Below are positions 12,136 through 24,177 of a DNA stretch of 64,000 bases, piece after piece (the stretch's first letter is position 1; every line of letters starts with the position of its first letter). Origin of the DNA: Macquaria australasica (Eukaryota > Chordata > Actinopteri > Centrarchiformes > Percichthyidae); the NCBI GenBank assembly GCA_005408345.1, contig SEMN01000122.1:843501-907500 (forward strand), in the 5' to 3' direction. The notes under the pieces were generated by a model. The model searched no databases. It was not told where the DNA came from and saw nothing but the letters and a program-made list of their open reading frames with translations. The position numbers and the translations under genes were made by a program.

Positions 12136-13378
12136 GCAGCGTGAGGGGATCACAGTAAGAACTCATTTGAGGGGCGATTTACAGCAAAGGCCAAGGTAAG
12201 AGTCTGTTTTCTCCAGGCAAGCGGAGAGTCTCCAGAGAGGGTGCAGAGAGAGAGAGAGAGAGAGAGTGGGGAAAGTGAGACAGTGGACTCATCGCCAGCT
12301 CTAAAACCCATTAGACATCCACACAAATGCATGAGGGCACATGCACACGCCAGGTGGAAGGGTGCAGGCGAGGGCTGGGTGAGGTGAGCTGGGCAGATCA
12401 CAGCAGCAGGTAGTATGACTAATAACAGCAGAACCCACTGAGGCACACCAGGCAATCACAACCATTTCTCACCTCACTTCTCTCTGTCTCTCACTTCATG
12501 CCGCTCTTTCTTTATTCCTCCCCATGTCATTCACATCTTTCCCTACTCCTTTTCCTTTCTGGATGGCTCCATTTTAAACACATGCTTCAAATAGTACTTT
12601 TTTCTTCCGGCCTAAGTTTTTATGTCACTGTTCATTTTTTCTTTCTTTTGGCCAGAAGGACAGGCTATTCACAATGGCTGCTGTAGCACTTTGCTGCTTT
12701 ATGACGTGAAAAAGTTGCTTAAAGCACACACTCCTTACAGACATGTGCCATGCTGAAGAGAACAGTGCTTCCATGCCTGGTCTGCCTACTTACATTCATA
12801 ACGTCACATGGGAAAATATGGCAAGGGAAGATAAACGAAGAACAGTCCCTCCTCACATAAGTAGTATCTCTTTTACAGTACAGCTGCTAAAACCAGCTGC
12901 CACTTAAGTCTGAAGCAATGTGAAGAAGTGCAGAAAAAAAGCATGTGTGCTATTTGAAATCATACACACACACACACACACCAGATATGGTGGTCCAGTC
13001 ATCCACATCATATTATCATCTTCAAAATAAGCCCCCCACAAATATTTCTGTCAGCTCCAGCCATGGCTATTATGGGTGTGTGTGATTGAAACCATCAAAT
13101 CAGTTCACAGTCATTTAATCTCGCAGCTCTTACATCTTGCCTGTTCCATTAATCCAGCTTTATGTGCACACACATGCACGCGCACACAGAGTGTGGCCCC
13201 ATGGTTGAATGGGTGGTCTTTTAACACCCTCGTTCCCAAAAATTACTTATCATACTCATCAGCCCTCAGACTGCTATGGATAGAGAGAAGTCGTTATCTG
13301 AAAGCACATCCAGCTAATTGAAGGCTGCCTATCTTAATGCTCACATATAGAATGGGTGAGAGGGTATGTCAGTGTGTT

Positions 13379-13380
<2 letters not shown>

Positions 13381-13414
<34 letters not shown>

Positions 13415-13666
13415 GTGGGGGGGCATCAAAAGCACTTTTATAATGAAAAAAAAAAAAAAGTACCCTTCAGTTATATTTCCTCCTCATCATTTGAGATTCT
13501 GTGTGTGTGTGTGTGTGTGTCTGAGTGTGTGAGACTCCAGCAGCCAGTAGAGTGTGTCAGTCTGGTAGATGCTCAGTGGAACTCGATCAAGGAGCACAAA
13601 TGACCTGAGAGCAGGTGATTGAATCCTCCATCCGTCCTTAAAGAGGACCCCTGACTAAGAGGCTGA

Positions 13667-13702
<36 letters not shown>
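13381..13702. repeat. Microsatellite cluster: (TG)16, A15, (GT)10, (CA)17
   Basis: (TG)n lies at 13381-13412 followed by a G-rich run, poly-A at about 13445-13459, (GT)10 at 13501-13520 and (AC)n at 13669-13702. The last is inverted relative to the first two, so the DNA could form a long hairpin. The 88-residue frame at 13337-13603 is a translation of these repeats. Confidence 0.95.
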
Positions 13703-13704
<2 letters not shown>

Positions 13705-13774
13705 CTGAATGTATTTTCAATCCATATTTATTGGTAATACTTAACTGCCAGTACCTGGTTTGTACGCTAAAGAT

Positions 13775-14331
13775 ACTTGAAGCAACATTGTTTATGTTGA
13801 CGTGGAATAATATGACTTCCTGTTAGATGAAAGGTTTGACACTCCTACCAATCCCACTGAGAATTGACACCTAATTCTGCACAAATTTCAGCCACTTTCG
13901 GCTCACTGATTTGATTTGACAGTCGAACACACCAAAACTATGCCAGTTCATAGAAAACACTTCCAGCACAGTAGCTTACACAAGCTAGTTCTTCACTATG
14001 TGGTCAGTGTGAAATGGTGGCAAGCAAAAGGAAACAAGTGGTAAGAGAGACACACTTATAATAAGTCAAAGACGCCCACTTATTCTCAGCAGTTAGTGGA
14101 TCACACCAAAAACAAAAGCCCGGTAAATATTGGACTTGCATTGAACAGGTGGAGAGGAGGATTCTAATGTTGCTCTGTTTCTGCTGGATAAGTAGGCAAT
14201 TGTTTGCTAACAGCCACAGGCTTAGCCATAAGAACGTGATAAGCTGATACACTATCAAAGCTGCTTAGTATGAGGTCTGTTTTGGGGTCTTCTACCCACT
14301 AGTAGACAAAAATTGCTTAATGCAGCATTAA
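13775..14331. mobile_element. TTAA-ended non-autonomous element, degraded left end
   Basis: The right end reads GCTTAATGCAGCATTAA (TTAA at 14328-14331). The left end, around TTGAAGCAACATTG, is eroded and was placed by resemblance to the 57398-57922 element. Shared words with that copy include TTGCTCTGT followed by GCTGGA and the CTTAATGCAGC-type end. The body (GGCAATTGTTTGCTAACAG, GGTCTGTTTTGGGGTCTTC) matches from memory a common teleost repeat. The left boundary is uncertain by tens of bases. Confidence 0.55.
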
Positions 14332-15462
14332 ACTACTTTAGGCTTTCACAAAATGAATGGTACAGCTGTATCTTATTTTCTGTACATGTAAATGCTTGTC
14401 TAATACATCCTTACTAGCGCTAAAGCTCCACATTTACAGCTCAATCTAAAGCACAAAGCCATATTAACTAGCTCTGGGTTGATTTGAGCTGAAAATTCCC
14501 AGCAATTAAGTGAGGACTGATTAATTTTATCTTTATTCCTAATGTGTATTTATGTGTCTGTGGGTCAAATCCTCTTACACACTGCCAGTAAACAACATTT
14601 CAAAGTGGAAAAAATTAAAATACTTGCACTGGAGGGATATATGCTGGGTCATTTGTAAGGGCAAAATTTCTCTTTTCCTTTCTTACTAGATATGTTTAGT
14701 GTAATTAAATTTCTCTCTTTATGTCCCATATATATGTCTAGTGTGATAACTTGTTTTTTCCTGTTAATCAGTCTTAATTCTGTACACTCAGATAATTTCT
14801 GTTTTAGGTCGTCTCTGTTTTAGGTACATTGGTATCTTGGTTGGTTACAGCAGGAGGACAAATTGTTTGTAATCAGGGGAAAAGACAGCTGCAGTCTGGG
14901 GAACAGTCTGCCCTGGGTTTCCAGCCTTGGGCAGGGAAACTTGGGCAGCTGGAGACAGACTATCTTTGTTAGAGGTGATTCTGTACTCTGATATGTCTGT
15001 CTGTGTATTGTGAGGTTATAAGTATGTGACAGCAGCTTTCCTTCTTTGTCAGACGCTTCATATGCATTTTGGTGTATGATCTCTGTCCTTCAGCTTAATT
15101 GGATTGACTGTGTGCTCGCCTGCACCCCCCTTTCATTTACTTTTTATTCTTATTTACCATTTCATCTGATTGTTTCATTCTTTTCTTAATTAAATATACA
15201 AAAGGCAACGGCTTGTTGAATCTTCATTTTATTTGCTCACTTCTCCAAAGGAAATACACAATTTCCACCACATCATTAGGAAGGTGTTGACTGTGTGTGT
15301 GTGTAAGAAGGCATTAACATTATATATAAATGCATTAGTGAAACTATGTGTATATCTTTTTTTTTCTATTTATGAGTACAATGGTACATAAAGAAACATT
15401 TCCAGTCCAAAGCTACAGCAGTGAGTCATCATTTCAGCCATTCCTGAACTGATTTAAGAACA
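14332..15462. other. AT-rich non-coding sequence, no gene seen
   Basis: Unique AT-rich sequence containing a tandem GTTTTAGGT near 14801-14825, where TCTGTTTTAGGT occurs twice 16 bp apart. No repeat family or exon is recognised. Confidence 0.5.
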
Positions 15463-15550
15463 TAAGATAAGATAAGATAAGCCTTTATTGTCCCACAGCG
15501 GGGAAATTTTTAGCGTTGCAGCAGCCAGCAAAAGCATAATGCATCAGCTG
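15463..15550 (-). mobile_element. 3' end of a fish LINE with short tandem tail
   Basis: A (AAGAT)n run at 15463-15480 abuts CCTTTATTGTCCCACAGCGG, followed by GGAAATTTTTAGCG and GCAGCAGCCAGCAAAAG. This is, from memory, a frequent teleost non-LTR retrotransposon 3' terminus. On the minus strand it ends with AATAAAGG and a pentamer tail. The 5' part is missing, as usual for 5'-truncated LINE copies. I cannot name the clade. Confidence 0.6.
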
Positions 15551-16148
15551 GTCAGAGTACTGCAAATGTGATAACATATTCCTAAAAAATGTGACAGATA
15601 TATTCCAAAAGAAATGTTAACCTCACGAGTGGATCACAGTTTATGGACTCTGATTACCTTCGTTCGCAAGTGAGCCTATGGTGTGGCGGTGGTGGTAGGT
15701 AGGTAGGTGTGATGTCTCACAGAAAGTTCATAATTCTGAAGAAATTCCTATATTATCAAACTTTCCTTTAGCATTAGGAGCGTAAACTGTCCATTACTGG
15801 CCCAATAAAACCACAAGAGCTGTTTTCCAGTTTAAATGATGTATATCCACTCTGCAAACCTCCAGAACCTAGTGCAATGATATGAAGGCAGCCCTACTGA
15901 TGTGGCAAAAAAAATGTATGAGTATGCCTCATGTCCCATTTCAGGTGCAGGTATGACAATGTGTGTCTCAAGAAGTGAAATACAGTTGCAGTAATATGAC
16001 AGACTGCATTCAATTTGCTTCCCTCACCTCTCTAAATGCATTGCAGAGTGAGAAGGGCCCAAAGAGTGTGTGTGTGTGTGTAACGTGCACAGTGGGAGGT
16101 AGTGTTATGGGCAAAAAGAGTAGCAGTGCGTGTCCAAGTTTTTACACG

Positions 16149-16153
<5 letters not shown>

Positions 16154-16187
<34 letters not shown>
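16154..16187. repeat. (GT)17 microsatellite
   Basis: Perfect GT run. A shorter GT run lies at about 16067-16082. Confidence 0.97.
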
Positions 16188-16188
<1 letters not shown>

Positions 16189-16799
16189 CATACAAGAGAG
16201 TGTTGACGACTCAGCGTAGAGGATAAATGGCTGGGGCTGAGCAGTGAAATGGCCACTCACAGCTCTGCAGCACCACTGACATTGAGAAGCTTCAGTTATT
16301 ACTCACCTTAGCCATAACCTCCTCTGAGCTCCTTCTCAATTCATTTTCCTCTCATACATAAACATTTTGTCCATTAGTTTATTTATTTGCAGAGGTATAA
16401 AGAAGTGGCATAATTTAATCGGTTTTGTTTTGGATTAGTATTTATAATGCTACAGTTAGAAAATGTGCTCTAGCTTAAAAGGGTTGTGTAAGAGATCAGT
16501 TACAGGTAGAGCACAGTAAGCAAAAATATCAGAAACACTAAAACCGAAGCCTCAGAGCTTTTCCACTGTTGCTTTAATGCTGCATGAAAAAACGAATCTC
16601 ATTTTGATCATTTTTATGTTTCTACCTTAATTGAAACTTAACTTGGTTTATGGGTTGAGCAGATTTCATGATCCATGAAACCACATAAAACTCCATTTTG
16701 TGATCACAAAAGTGCTGAGAGCCATAAGCTGAAGCACACAAGTTTGTAGATGAGTGAAAATGCATGTGGAGGTGAACGTGTGTCATGCATGAGCGTATG

Positions 16800-17205
16800 T
16801 AAGCGTGACATTGTAGGTGAGAGAGTGTGAGCTCAGCAGGACGAATGCAGCAGCATCTGGGCGCCTACCCGCCCCTCTGAGCCCAGCGAGCGCTGTACGA
16901 GCCAGGCACCAGATGCTCCAGGGAGGCAGCTCGTGATGTGGTTCCGGCCCAGGGACAGTTCTTCTGTCCCGGACACAGATGCCAGACTCAGCCCATCTCC
17001 CTCCCCGTTTCATCTGCTTTAACAGATGTCTGGCACACAAGGCAGCCCTACCATCACCTACTGAGAGCTGAATTAGGTTACCCACACCTTGCCTTTCAAA
17101 ATGAGACAGGGTCAGGCAGGCTATGTCACTTCTACATGACTGAGAAGACTGCTGCAAAGCTCTTGCCGTGCAGGAAGTTACCATACTGTGAAACATCACT
17201 ATGAA
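16800..17205. other. GC-rich unique stretch with open frames on both strands
   Basis: A 138-codon frame on the minus strand and an 88-codon frame on the plus strand overlap here. Neither shows a known domain or a clear splice context. The sequence has no simple repeats and contains a cluster of CpG sites at 16855-16970. It could be a conserved non-coding element or chance. Confidence 0.2.
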
Positions 17206-17822
17206 TTAGGTGCAGTGAAGACAAAAGCTTATGATGGATATTGTATTGTGACTAATCTTTACAAACAGAGACAGTAAAGGAGAGAGAAAGGGGAGAATCA
17301 TGGGACAGTAAAAAATTCATTAGTGAGCAGTCACAGAAAAGCACAGATGGAGAGAGAGCAAGAGACAAAGAGAGAAATTTCTTTCTCTAACTTTGTTGCA
17401 GTCTCACAGTGAGTGTGGAAGTCAGTGGAGCCGTTCCACAGGGAAGTGTAGCTAACAAACCCCCCAGCAAAACTGAGAGCCCACTCCCTTTCTCCCTACA
17501 TGCATTCATTATCTATTGTATTCCTTGAATAAAGAATATGCTCCATTGTACATGGCTGGATGAAAGGCAGAGAACACAAATTAAAATGTAATTCATGATG
17601 CTTTCTTTGCTGCTTTCTCTCCAGTACGTAAAATGTCACAAGGAGCATGTAATACTGGTGGGGTCTGCTGAGGCATGACACAGGGCACAGTACATCACTT
17701 GTGTGTGTGTGTGAGGTTTAAGCAGTGGGGTGGTCAGGGATCTTGACTTCTGGGGAAATGAGAATGTAAGACGTTGAATTAATTGAAGTGTTAATGTGCT
17801 GTGACTCCAGTGTGTTGCATGC

Positions 17823-17825
<3 letters not shown>

Positions 17826-17853
<28 letters not shown>
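17826..17853. repeat. (GT)14 microsatellite
   Basis: Perfect GT run, followed by ordinary sequence. A (GT)6-7 run lies at 17699-17712. Confidence 0.96.
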
Positions 17854-17854
<1 letters not shown>

Positions 17855-18129
17855 CTTTACCTCCTGGAAATGGCTGCTTTAAAGTGCTTTTGTTTGCTGC
17901 GAAAACTCATTAACAAAGTGAACACCTTTGCGACTTCACCCCAAAGTGGCGCTCACTGGAGAAAGAAAAAAAAGCAGGAGGACCAGACGTGTACAGCAGG
18001 ATGTAAAAGAAAACAGAAGAGAATTTGATAATGATGATGTGAAATACTAATGGTGATGTGAATGTGAGCAGAAAAAAAGAGGAGGAACTCAAGAGTCTCA
18101 GTTCCATATTCAACATCTCATCTGAAACA

Positions 18130-18330
18130 AGAGGATCCCCGAAGCAATGCTACAGGCAGATAGAGATGGAGGGAGAGAGGGTGAAAGAGAGAAGAGACGG
18201 AGAGGTGTAGAGAGAGAGGTATAGCAATGCTGAGAATAACAGACAGTTGGAACAGGGCAGAGATAGAGAACCAAAGACAGAGATTGGAAAAACACAGGAA
18301 GGACACTGTGAGGGTAAAGATGTGGAGTGG
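18130..18330. repeat. Purine-rich low-complexity tract
   Basis: The plus strand is dominated by GAGA, GGAG and AAAG words. The two overlapping minus-strand frames of 61 and 94 residues translate this tract and are not treated as genes. Confidence 0.7.
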
Positions 18331-21301
18331 CGATAAAGTACAGAGAAGCAAAGGGCTAGAAAGAGGCTTTATTGTGAAGGAAAAAAAATAAAGCAATAAC
18401 AATGGTTGTTCATTTATTTTCAGTCTGGGAGTGAAAAACTGCAGGTAGCCAGTTACTTTGTAATCTACTGTAACTGTGAAAAAATATTTGTGAGGTTTAT
18501 GAAGATCATCATAAGGTCTTGTGGTTCATCTTGGACTCCAAATTCAACTTCTCTCATACCTGTTGTATGTTCTGAAATGCCCACACACTTATCATTGTAA
18601 ACACATAATTGTACAATTCCTGCTTAGAGATGCATATAAATTACATAATTTACACCTAATAGCTAAGGTCCTCTGCAAACTAGTAAAGTAAACTCTAACT
18701 ATCGACAGCATTTCCTTCTATTTATCTGCTTATCCCATTTCACAGTCAGAGTGCAGTCTAAAGCTGAGAAGTACCCACGCAGCCGTCTTTTTGCGGTCAA
18801 ATATAAGGGCAGCGAAAAGTGTGAGTGTTTGTGTCTGCGCACTGTTGTTGTGTCTGCAGATGCTAATCCCAGTGGTGTGGACAGATTTTGAGTGTTTTAA
18901 GAAGATTATAGATTACAGGCTGCAGAGGCAGATTAGCTGGCAGCTCGATCTGCACCTCTGGATGGACTGCCCCTCTCTGGCAGCCCCTTCTGTGGCTGTG
19001 CGTGTGTGCATGTAACACGCTTGGGTGTGCCTGTTTGTGTTCAAGAGGTAATCATGATTGGTGGTAATGACAGTTCTGTGCACATCCAGTGTCTTAAGGT
19101 TTGTGCGTGTGTCTGTGTGATGAATACTGATTTGCCAGTTATCACAAACACACATCACAATTCCCTTACAGTGAATAAAGGCCAGGAAATACATATAAAC
19201 ACACATACTCCCAATGGGCTGTAAACATATTCTCAATGCCAATTATATCTGAGAGAATGTCTCTCACACACACACAAGTGCACACACACAGGATGTGGAT
19301 CAATGGGAAGGGCAGCCAGCCAAGAGCCAGTCAATTCTCCCTCTTTCCTTTCTCTGTAACATTGAAACCCCAACCGAAAAATACCAGTATTTAACATGTT
19401 GCAACCTGTTTAAAAGACCTCAGCAGAGCTACAGATTTCACTGGGATTTCTTCTTTTCTGTTTTTTTATTACTGTTTTCATTGCATAAGAATTCTACCTT
19501 TGACAAAGGTGCACATTTAAGAAGGATAGAGTGCTTTGCTGCATCTTTAGCTCATACTGAGGAGCAGATAACCCTGGTTCAATCATGAGTCACACATTCC
19601 CACTAGGCTTGCAGAGGTGAGGGGAGAAAAGGTAGCATACAAAAGGCGTTAGGAGGCTGGAAAGTGCACAGTTGTTGTATAATTCCAGATGTACCTAAAA
19701 GGAGAATAACAATGGCTGCATGTTTTGATACTGAATGATCTTTGTGCTGATGGGGAGGACAGGTTTATAAAGCTCACACTGTTGATGAGAAAGTCAGATG
19801 TGAATTGCATTTACACGGCAGTTCACCCTTGAACTGAAAAATGTAATTTTAGTCGTATCTGGTATTTTGGAATATTCGCCCAGGAGCTGACTGAAATACC
19901 ACCTCAGTGAGCACCTTCACTAATACAACATTTTTTTAGCTGACCTAAAAAAGTGTCATCGTCTTATCCACCTTATGGAACTGTTAAAAAACAAACCAGT
20001 ACCAAGTGGACCCATAAGCAAGTGAACCTGGGTCTGAAATGGCCCAAAAGTAAAGGAATCTGAATTTGGAGTCTTTTTGTTAGATATAAATTGAGCACAA
20101 AAAAAAAGACATTCCCATCGGGCTTCCAGGTCAAACAGGAAAAGAAAGTAATAAAAGAGCGGATCTTGGTGAATGTTAGTTGTCAACACAAGTTTAATTC
20201 CACTGCAGCTGCCTGCTCATTGTTTTCACCACAGCTGATTTAAAGAAAAGCCACTAAGACGCAGCCGGTGTGGAGTCAAGTAGGTAACTTGAATAGGCTG
20301 TCAGTTTATTGTAGCGTTGAATGGTATCCATAGCAACAAGTGTCACCGGGGTGCCTCAGCAAAGCAGGCAGCAATGTGAATGATGAGGTTACAGTACAAC
20401 TCTATGGTGTAAACAGGTTATGGGAGGAATTCGTCAAATACATGTTATTTTAACTTTTTGGTTGACACAGTGCTTCAAGCCTGTAATTTGTTACATTCTT
20501 ACTGGCTGATAAAAATAATACAGTATGTGTTGGTCCTGTTGGGTCCAGTGAAAGTTAATTTGGACCTGGCTTGGAACCGGTCCCAGTTGGCGTCAGGTCA
20601 TGTGGTTTTCAGGGGCTCTGGTATCCCAAAGGCCACTACACTTCAATGTGCTCAATGGCCACCCTTACTTCCAAAGTGCTACAATTCAAACTCAACACAG
20701 TTAAAGAAATGCCTTGAGCTTGACGTAATTCTTTGCAGGTGGTGATTTATTTTTTTATAGCTTGTCATTTATATGCACATTTACATGGTGTCAGATGAGT
20801 TTCTGTGCAACATAAAACTATTCTGAGTAAAATGAAGGATTTCCAAATATCAGAGGTACACCATGTCTCCAACTGAGATACAAATTCAGAATTACAAGCT
20901 TATACTTCTGCAAAAGCTGAACAGTAAGCTCCAGGCTCCAGTGATTTCCTGATGTCAAGACTATGCAGCCTAAAAGAGCTCTTTTCTGTTTAAGATTTAG
21001 CCCAACATTCATTCAAACAGTATTGTCTACCATTATACAGAGCAGACACTAGACCTACTATCCTGCATTGGAAAAACATAAATTGCAAGAGGCAGGCTGG
21101 GTTGAGGAAAGTGACAGAGAATGGGCAAAAAAAAGGGTGGCTGAGAGTGTAGATGGAGCAGACGGAGATGAGAATTGAAAGAGGGAGAAAGAGAGCCTTC
21201 AACAGGGTTTTCTTTGAGAGTTTCCACACAATACAGGGTTTCTATGACGCCCGGGAGTAGCCTGCTGGGCCCATACAGGCAGAAGTAAGAGGTCTATTTG
21301 G
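18331..21301. other. Non-coding sequence, no gene seen
   Basis: Unique sequence with small CA clusters at 19144-19160, 19200-19212 and 19264-19290. Open frames are short and overlap on opposite strands. No repeat family was recognised with confidence. Confidence 0.5.
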
Positions 21302-21801
21302 CAGTGGTGGAAAAAGTATTCAAGTCCTTAACCTAGGGTAAAGAAGCAGCACTACAATATATATTTAATGAATTAAAAATAAAATGTCCTGCATTCAAAT
21401 TTCTACTTTTACATCTAAAAGTAAATAAGTAACAGCTGTAAAATGTACTTACACAGTAATTATCAAAAGTACTCATTATGTCTTTCAGGCTGCTATTGAT
21501 TCATCTGTATGTACTGCATAACAAGTATATTAAGAGTTGTAAGTGGTCTTATCCGTACTTGTTTGGGTAGTAGTTTAACCTGTGGATATGCATGATATTT
21601 CACGAGGTCAGTGTAAGTTTTACATGTAAAATCTGAATCTGCTGAGTAAATAATAACAACAGCCATCAGAGAAATATGGTGGAGTAATAAGTACAATGTT
21701 TCCATCTGACATGCAGTACAATAAGCTATCACACATTGGAAATACTCAAGTAAAGTAACACTACCTCAGAATAAAAGAACAGTTGCTGAGTAAAGGTACT
21801 C
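21302..21801. mobile_element. Teleost 'CAGTGGTGGAAA' MITE, right end lost
   Basis: The left end CAGTGGTGGAAAAAGTATTC and the internal words GTCCTGCATTCAAAT, AAAAGTACTCATTATG and GGTAGTAGTTTAACCTG belong to a very common teleost MITE known to me from memory. The same holds for GGAGTAATAAGTACAATGTT and GGAAATACTCAAGTAAAGTA. The expected matching right terminus is replaced by a CA run at about 21799-21811, so the copy is truncated or eroded there and no target duplication can be checked. Confidence 0.75.
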
Positions 21802-21946
21802 ACACACACATGCAGGTGGTTGGGTTGCACCTGGCAGGCTTGTGAGTGACACACTGATTTTACATCTGTGGCAAAACCTAACAAATACTCACTGAGTAGA
21901 GATTTTATTGTCCCATTTTAAACAGGTAGACAGGATACAACCTATT

Positions 21947-21966
21947 CACACACACACACACACACA
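21947..21966. repeat. (CA)10 microsatellite
   Basis: Perfect CA run next to a GAGA-rich patch at 22017-22038. Confidence 0.95.
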
Positions 21967-22019
21967 GCAGCAGCTACATATATAGGCTAAAGCTGATGCA
22001 GGTTGTGTGCAGACAGAAA

Positions 22020-23155
22020 GAGAGAGAGAGGAGAGAGTGAGGGTCTGCAGAGCACCACAGCTTCATGATTAATGCGGCTTTTAGCTGCAGCGGAGCTGGG
22101 CCCCCCAAAGCAAACTGACTGGGTCGCCCATTCAACTCCCCTTCCCTCTGTCACTCTCTCTCTCTCTCCATCAACCCAAACCCAGTGACTGAGAACCAGC
22201 TATATAACCTACACACCAATGACTACATTTCTACACTAACACTTCAACGTCCGTGTAACCTCCACTGTACCGCGTTTCACTTCATTTCACTTCACTCCCA
22301 TTGAGTCAACCCTCCAAAGTGGACAAAACCCCACACATGAGGAACATTATTTTAACCACCACAGGGGGTAGAAAGTCTCCGTGCATAAAGGAGCATGAAA
22401 TAAAGTAAATAAAGGCTGTGTCCATTCACTTGTAAAAAGTAAAATAAAAAAAGCATAGGCTAAGTGCAGTAAGGTCTAAAAACACCGCTAAATAGGTGTA
22501 TACCAAAGACTCATTTACGTAGGAAGAGATAAAAAAAAACCCATCAAGTATAATAAGGTTACTAAGTCACCATCGAGTACCAAAGACAGGCGCCCTAGTC
22601 CCTAAGATTTCTGTCGTTGGGGGCAGAGCAGCAGGCAAACACACACACAAACCAAACATTTAAGTACACGTTAAACAGCAAAGATATGTCTGAGGGAAAC
22701 ACTTGCGATGATTTTACCACTTTATAGACAGCAATTTTGAATAATCTGGTGCTGAGTCCCCGATAGAAAGGCGCTACACACGCCGGAGAGACAGATGACA
22801 AATGCAGAAAACCACCGTCTTTCCTCCCGCCTAACAACATCACACACAAACACACACTCAGCCCCTGACCACTATGTTTCAGTGAGGGGGTCACTCTCCC
22901 CACACCCGCCCAACACACACACGCGCGCGCACACAGACTAAAATCCCGATGCACCACCAGCAGCAGCAATAGATAATTCATTGCAGTGATAGGGGCAGAG
23001 CACACTGACTCCACAGGCTCCTTAACGTCCAGAAACACTAACTATCACACACTGATCATCTGAAAGTAGCCTACACACTTTGTGCACCCTGTGCACAGAG
23101 CCGGGAACAAATTCGCCACTTGTGCTGCATCCGTTCAGGCGCTTTGCATTGGCGC
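22020..23155. other. Sequence inside the possible first intron
   Basis: It includes a GAGAG patch, a CTCTCT patch at 22156-22168, a CA/CG run at 22914-22936 and otherwise unique sequence. The 147-codon minus frame at 22595-23038 does not start with ATG and reads through CA-rich sequence. Confidence 0.4.
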
Positions 23156-23161
23156 ACTTAC

Positions 23162-23420
23162 CTTTGCACTACAGCGAAAATGAGCACAGTTAGTTCCCAT
23201 TTTGTGAAAAGGCTTTAGAATCCATTCATTCCCGTGTATCTCCTCCTGGTTTATTCAGACATCCACAGTGTGTTTCAGCAGGGAGAGTAATCCAGTTTTC
23301 CATCCCGGGGAGAGCGCTTGCAAGCTTCGTTACATCTTTTCCACAATCCCCACAAAACTATGCCAGGCTTCTTTCAGCGCGTTTTTTCCCCTCCTCGCTC
23401 CTCTGCCCCCTCTTCTTTCC
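23162..23420 (-). other. Putative non-coding first exon (5' UTR), minus strand
   Basis: On the minus strand, sequence downstream of a GC-rich promoter-like region ends at 23162 in GCAAAG, followed by GTAAGT (23161-23156), a consensus splice donor. The exon would hold several short upstream open frames, of 25 and 11 codons. A last ATG-started frame, beginning ATGGGAACTAAC at about 23201, stays open across the donor for 13 codons. The transcription start is not defined; about 23400 is a guess from the CCAAT box distance. No gene can be named. If real, positions 1-23161 are the start of its first intron. Confidence 0.4.
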
Positions 23421-23560
23421 TCTCCCTCTCTCTCCCTCTCTGAGGTTGCCTGGTTACCTCTTTCTGTAGGCTGGTTCAGACCGCCGGCCGGCAGCCAATC
23501 ACAAGGCCGGGTTACACTTAACCCCTCTGCTGCTGAACTGTCCTGATTTCCAGCTTTCAA
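23421..23560 (-). promoter_or_regulatory. Candidate promoter, minus strand
   Basis: It contains CCAAT at 23495-23499 on the plus strand, read as ATTGGCTGCC on the minus strand (an NF-Y-type site). A CpG-rich block, CCGCCGGCCGGC, lies at about 23481-23492. A pyrimidine-rich block on the plus strand (about 23390-23440) separates it from the likely start region. No TATA box is seen, in line with a CpG-type vertebrate promoter. Confidence 0.38.
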
Positions 23561-24000
23561 GGAGTGGGAGTGGAGGGGGGTGAGGAGGAGGAGAAGAAGA
23601 AAAGCACTGGGTGATGGTGAAGGATTTGGAAAATGTATATTAACCAAATTGTAATGAGCAAGAAAAGATGAAAGGAGAAAGAAAGGAGGAGGGGCTGACG
23701 GGTGAATTTAGGTTTGAAATAAAAAGTTGTGGAAGAAACGTCATCACACTGGTGCTTCACTGTTCAGTCAGAAAGTGTGTTAGTTGTAGTTTAGAGGCTG
23801 TTAAAGGATGACTGTACCGTCCAAAGTTCACCGTCATCACATGCTCACTCTTTTTCTACACACAGTAATTCTGACAAACACACTCATCGAGTCATGAATG
23901 CACGCAAGCAGTCGTCATGCTGAATCCTTCACCCAGTCATTCAGCATACACTATTGATTGGTTAACCACCCGCAGTTAAGTCGTGCAGCCTACATTGTGT

Positions 24001-24018
24001 GTGTGTGTGTGTGTGTGA
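24001..24018. repeat. (GT)9 microsatellite
   Basis: Short perfect GT run. Confidence 0.9.
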
Positions 24019-24177
24019 GTCATGGACTTGGCAAACTCACCATGGTGTCTAACCTTCTTACTCTGAGAGTGGGAGCACACTTACTGTACGTTTTTGGAAC
24101 TGAGAATAAATGTAAAACAACAGACATAATGTAGGTCTAAAGAGAGAAAATACTGTTTCCTTGCTGTTATTTATTGA

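Noticed and set aside
16783..17199. 138-codon minus frame in GC-rich sequence
   Set aside because: No domain, no acceptor or donor at sensible positions, and an overlapping plus frame of similar texture.
22595..23038. 147-codon minus-strand frame near the promoter candidate
   Set aside because: It has no ATG at its left end, crosses CA-rich sequence and lies downstream of a better donor site, within the presumed intron.
23330..23647. 105-codon minus-strand frame across the promoter candidate
   Set aside because: It starts with TTG and reads a polypyrimidine/purine stretch. It would require translation of the promoter region.
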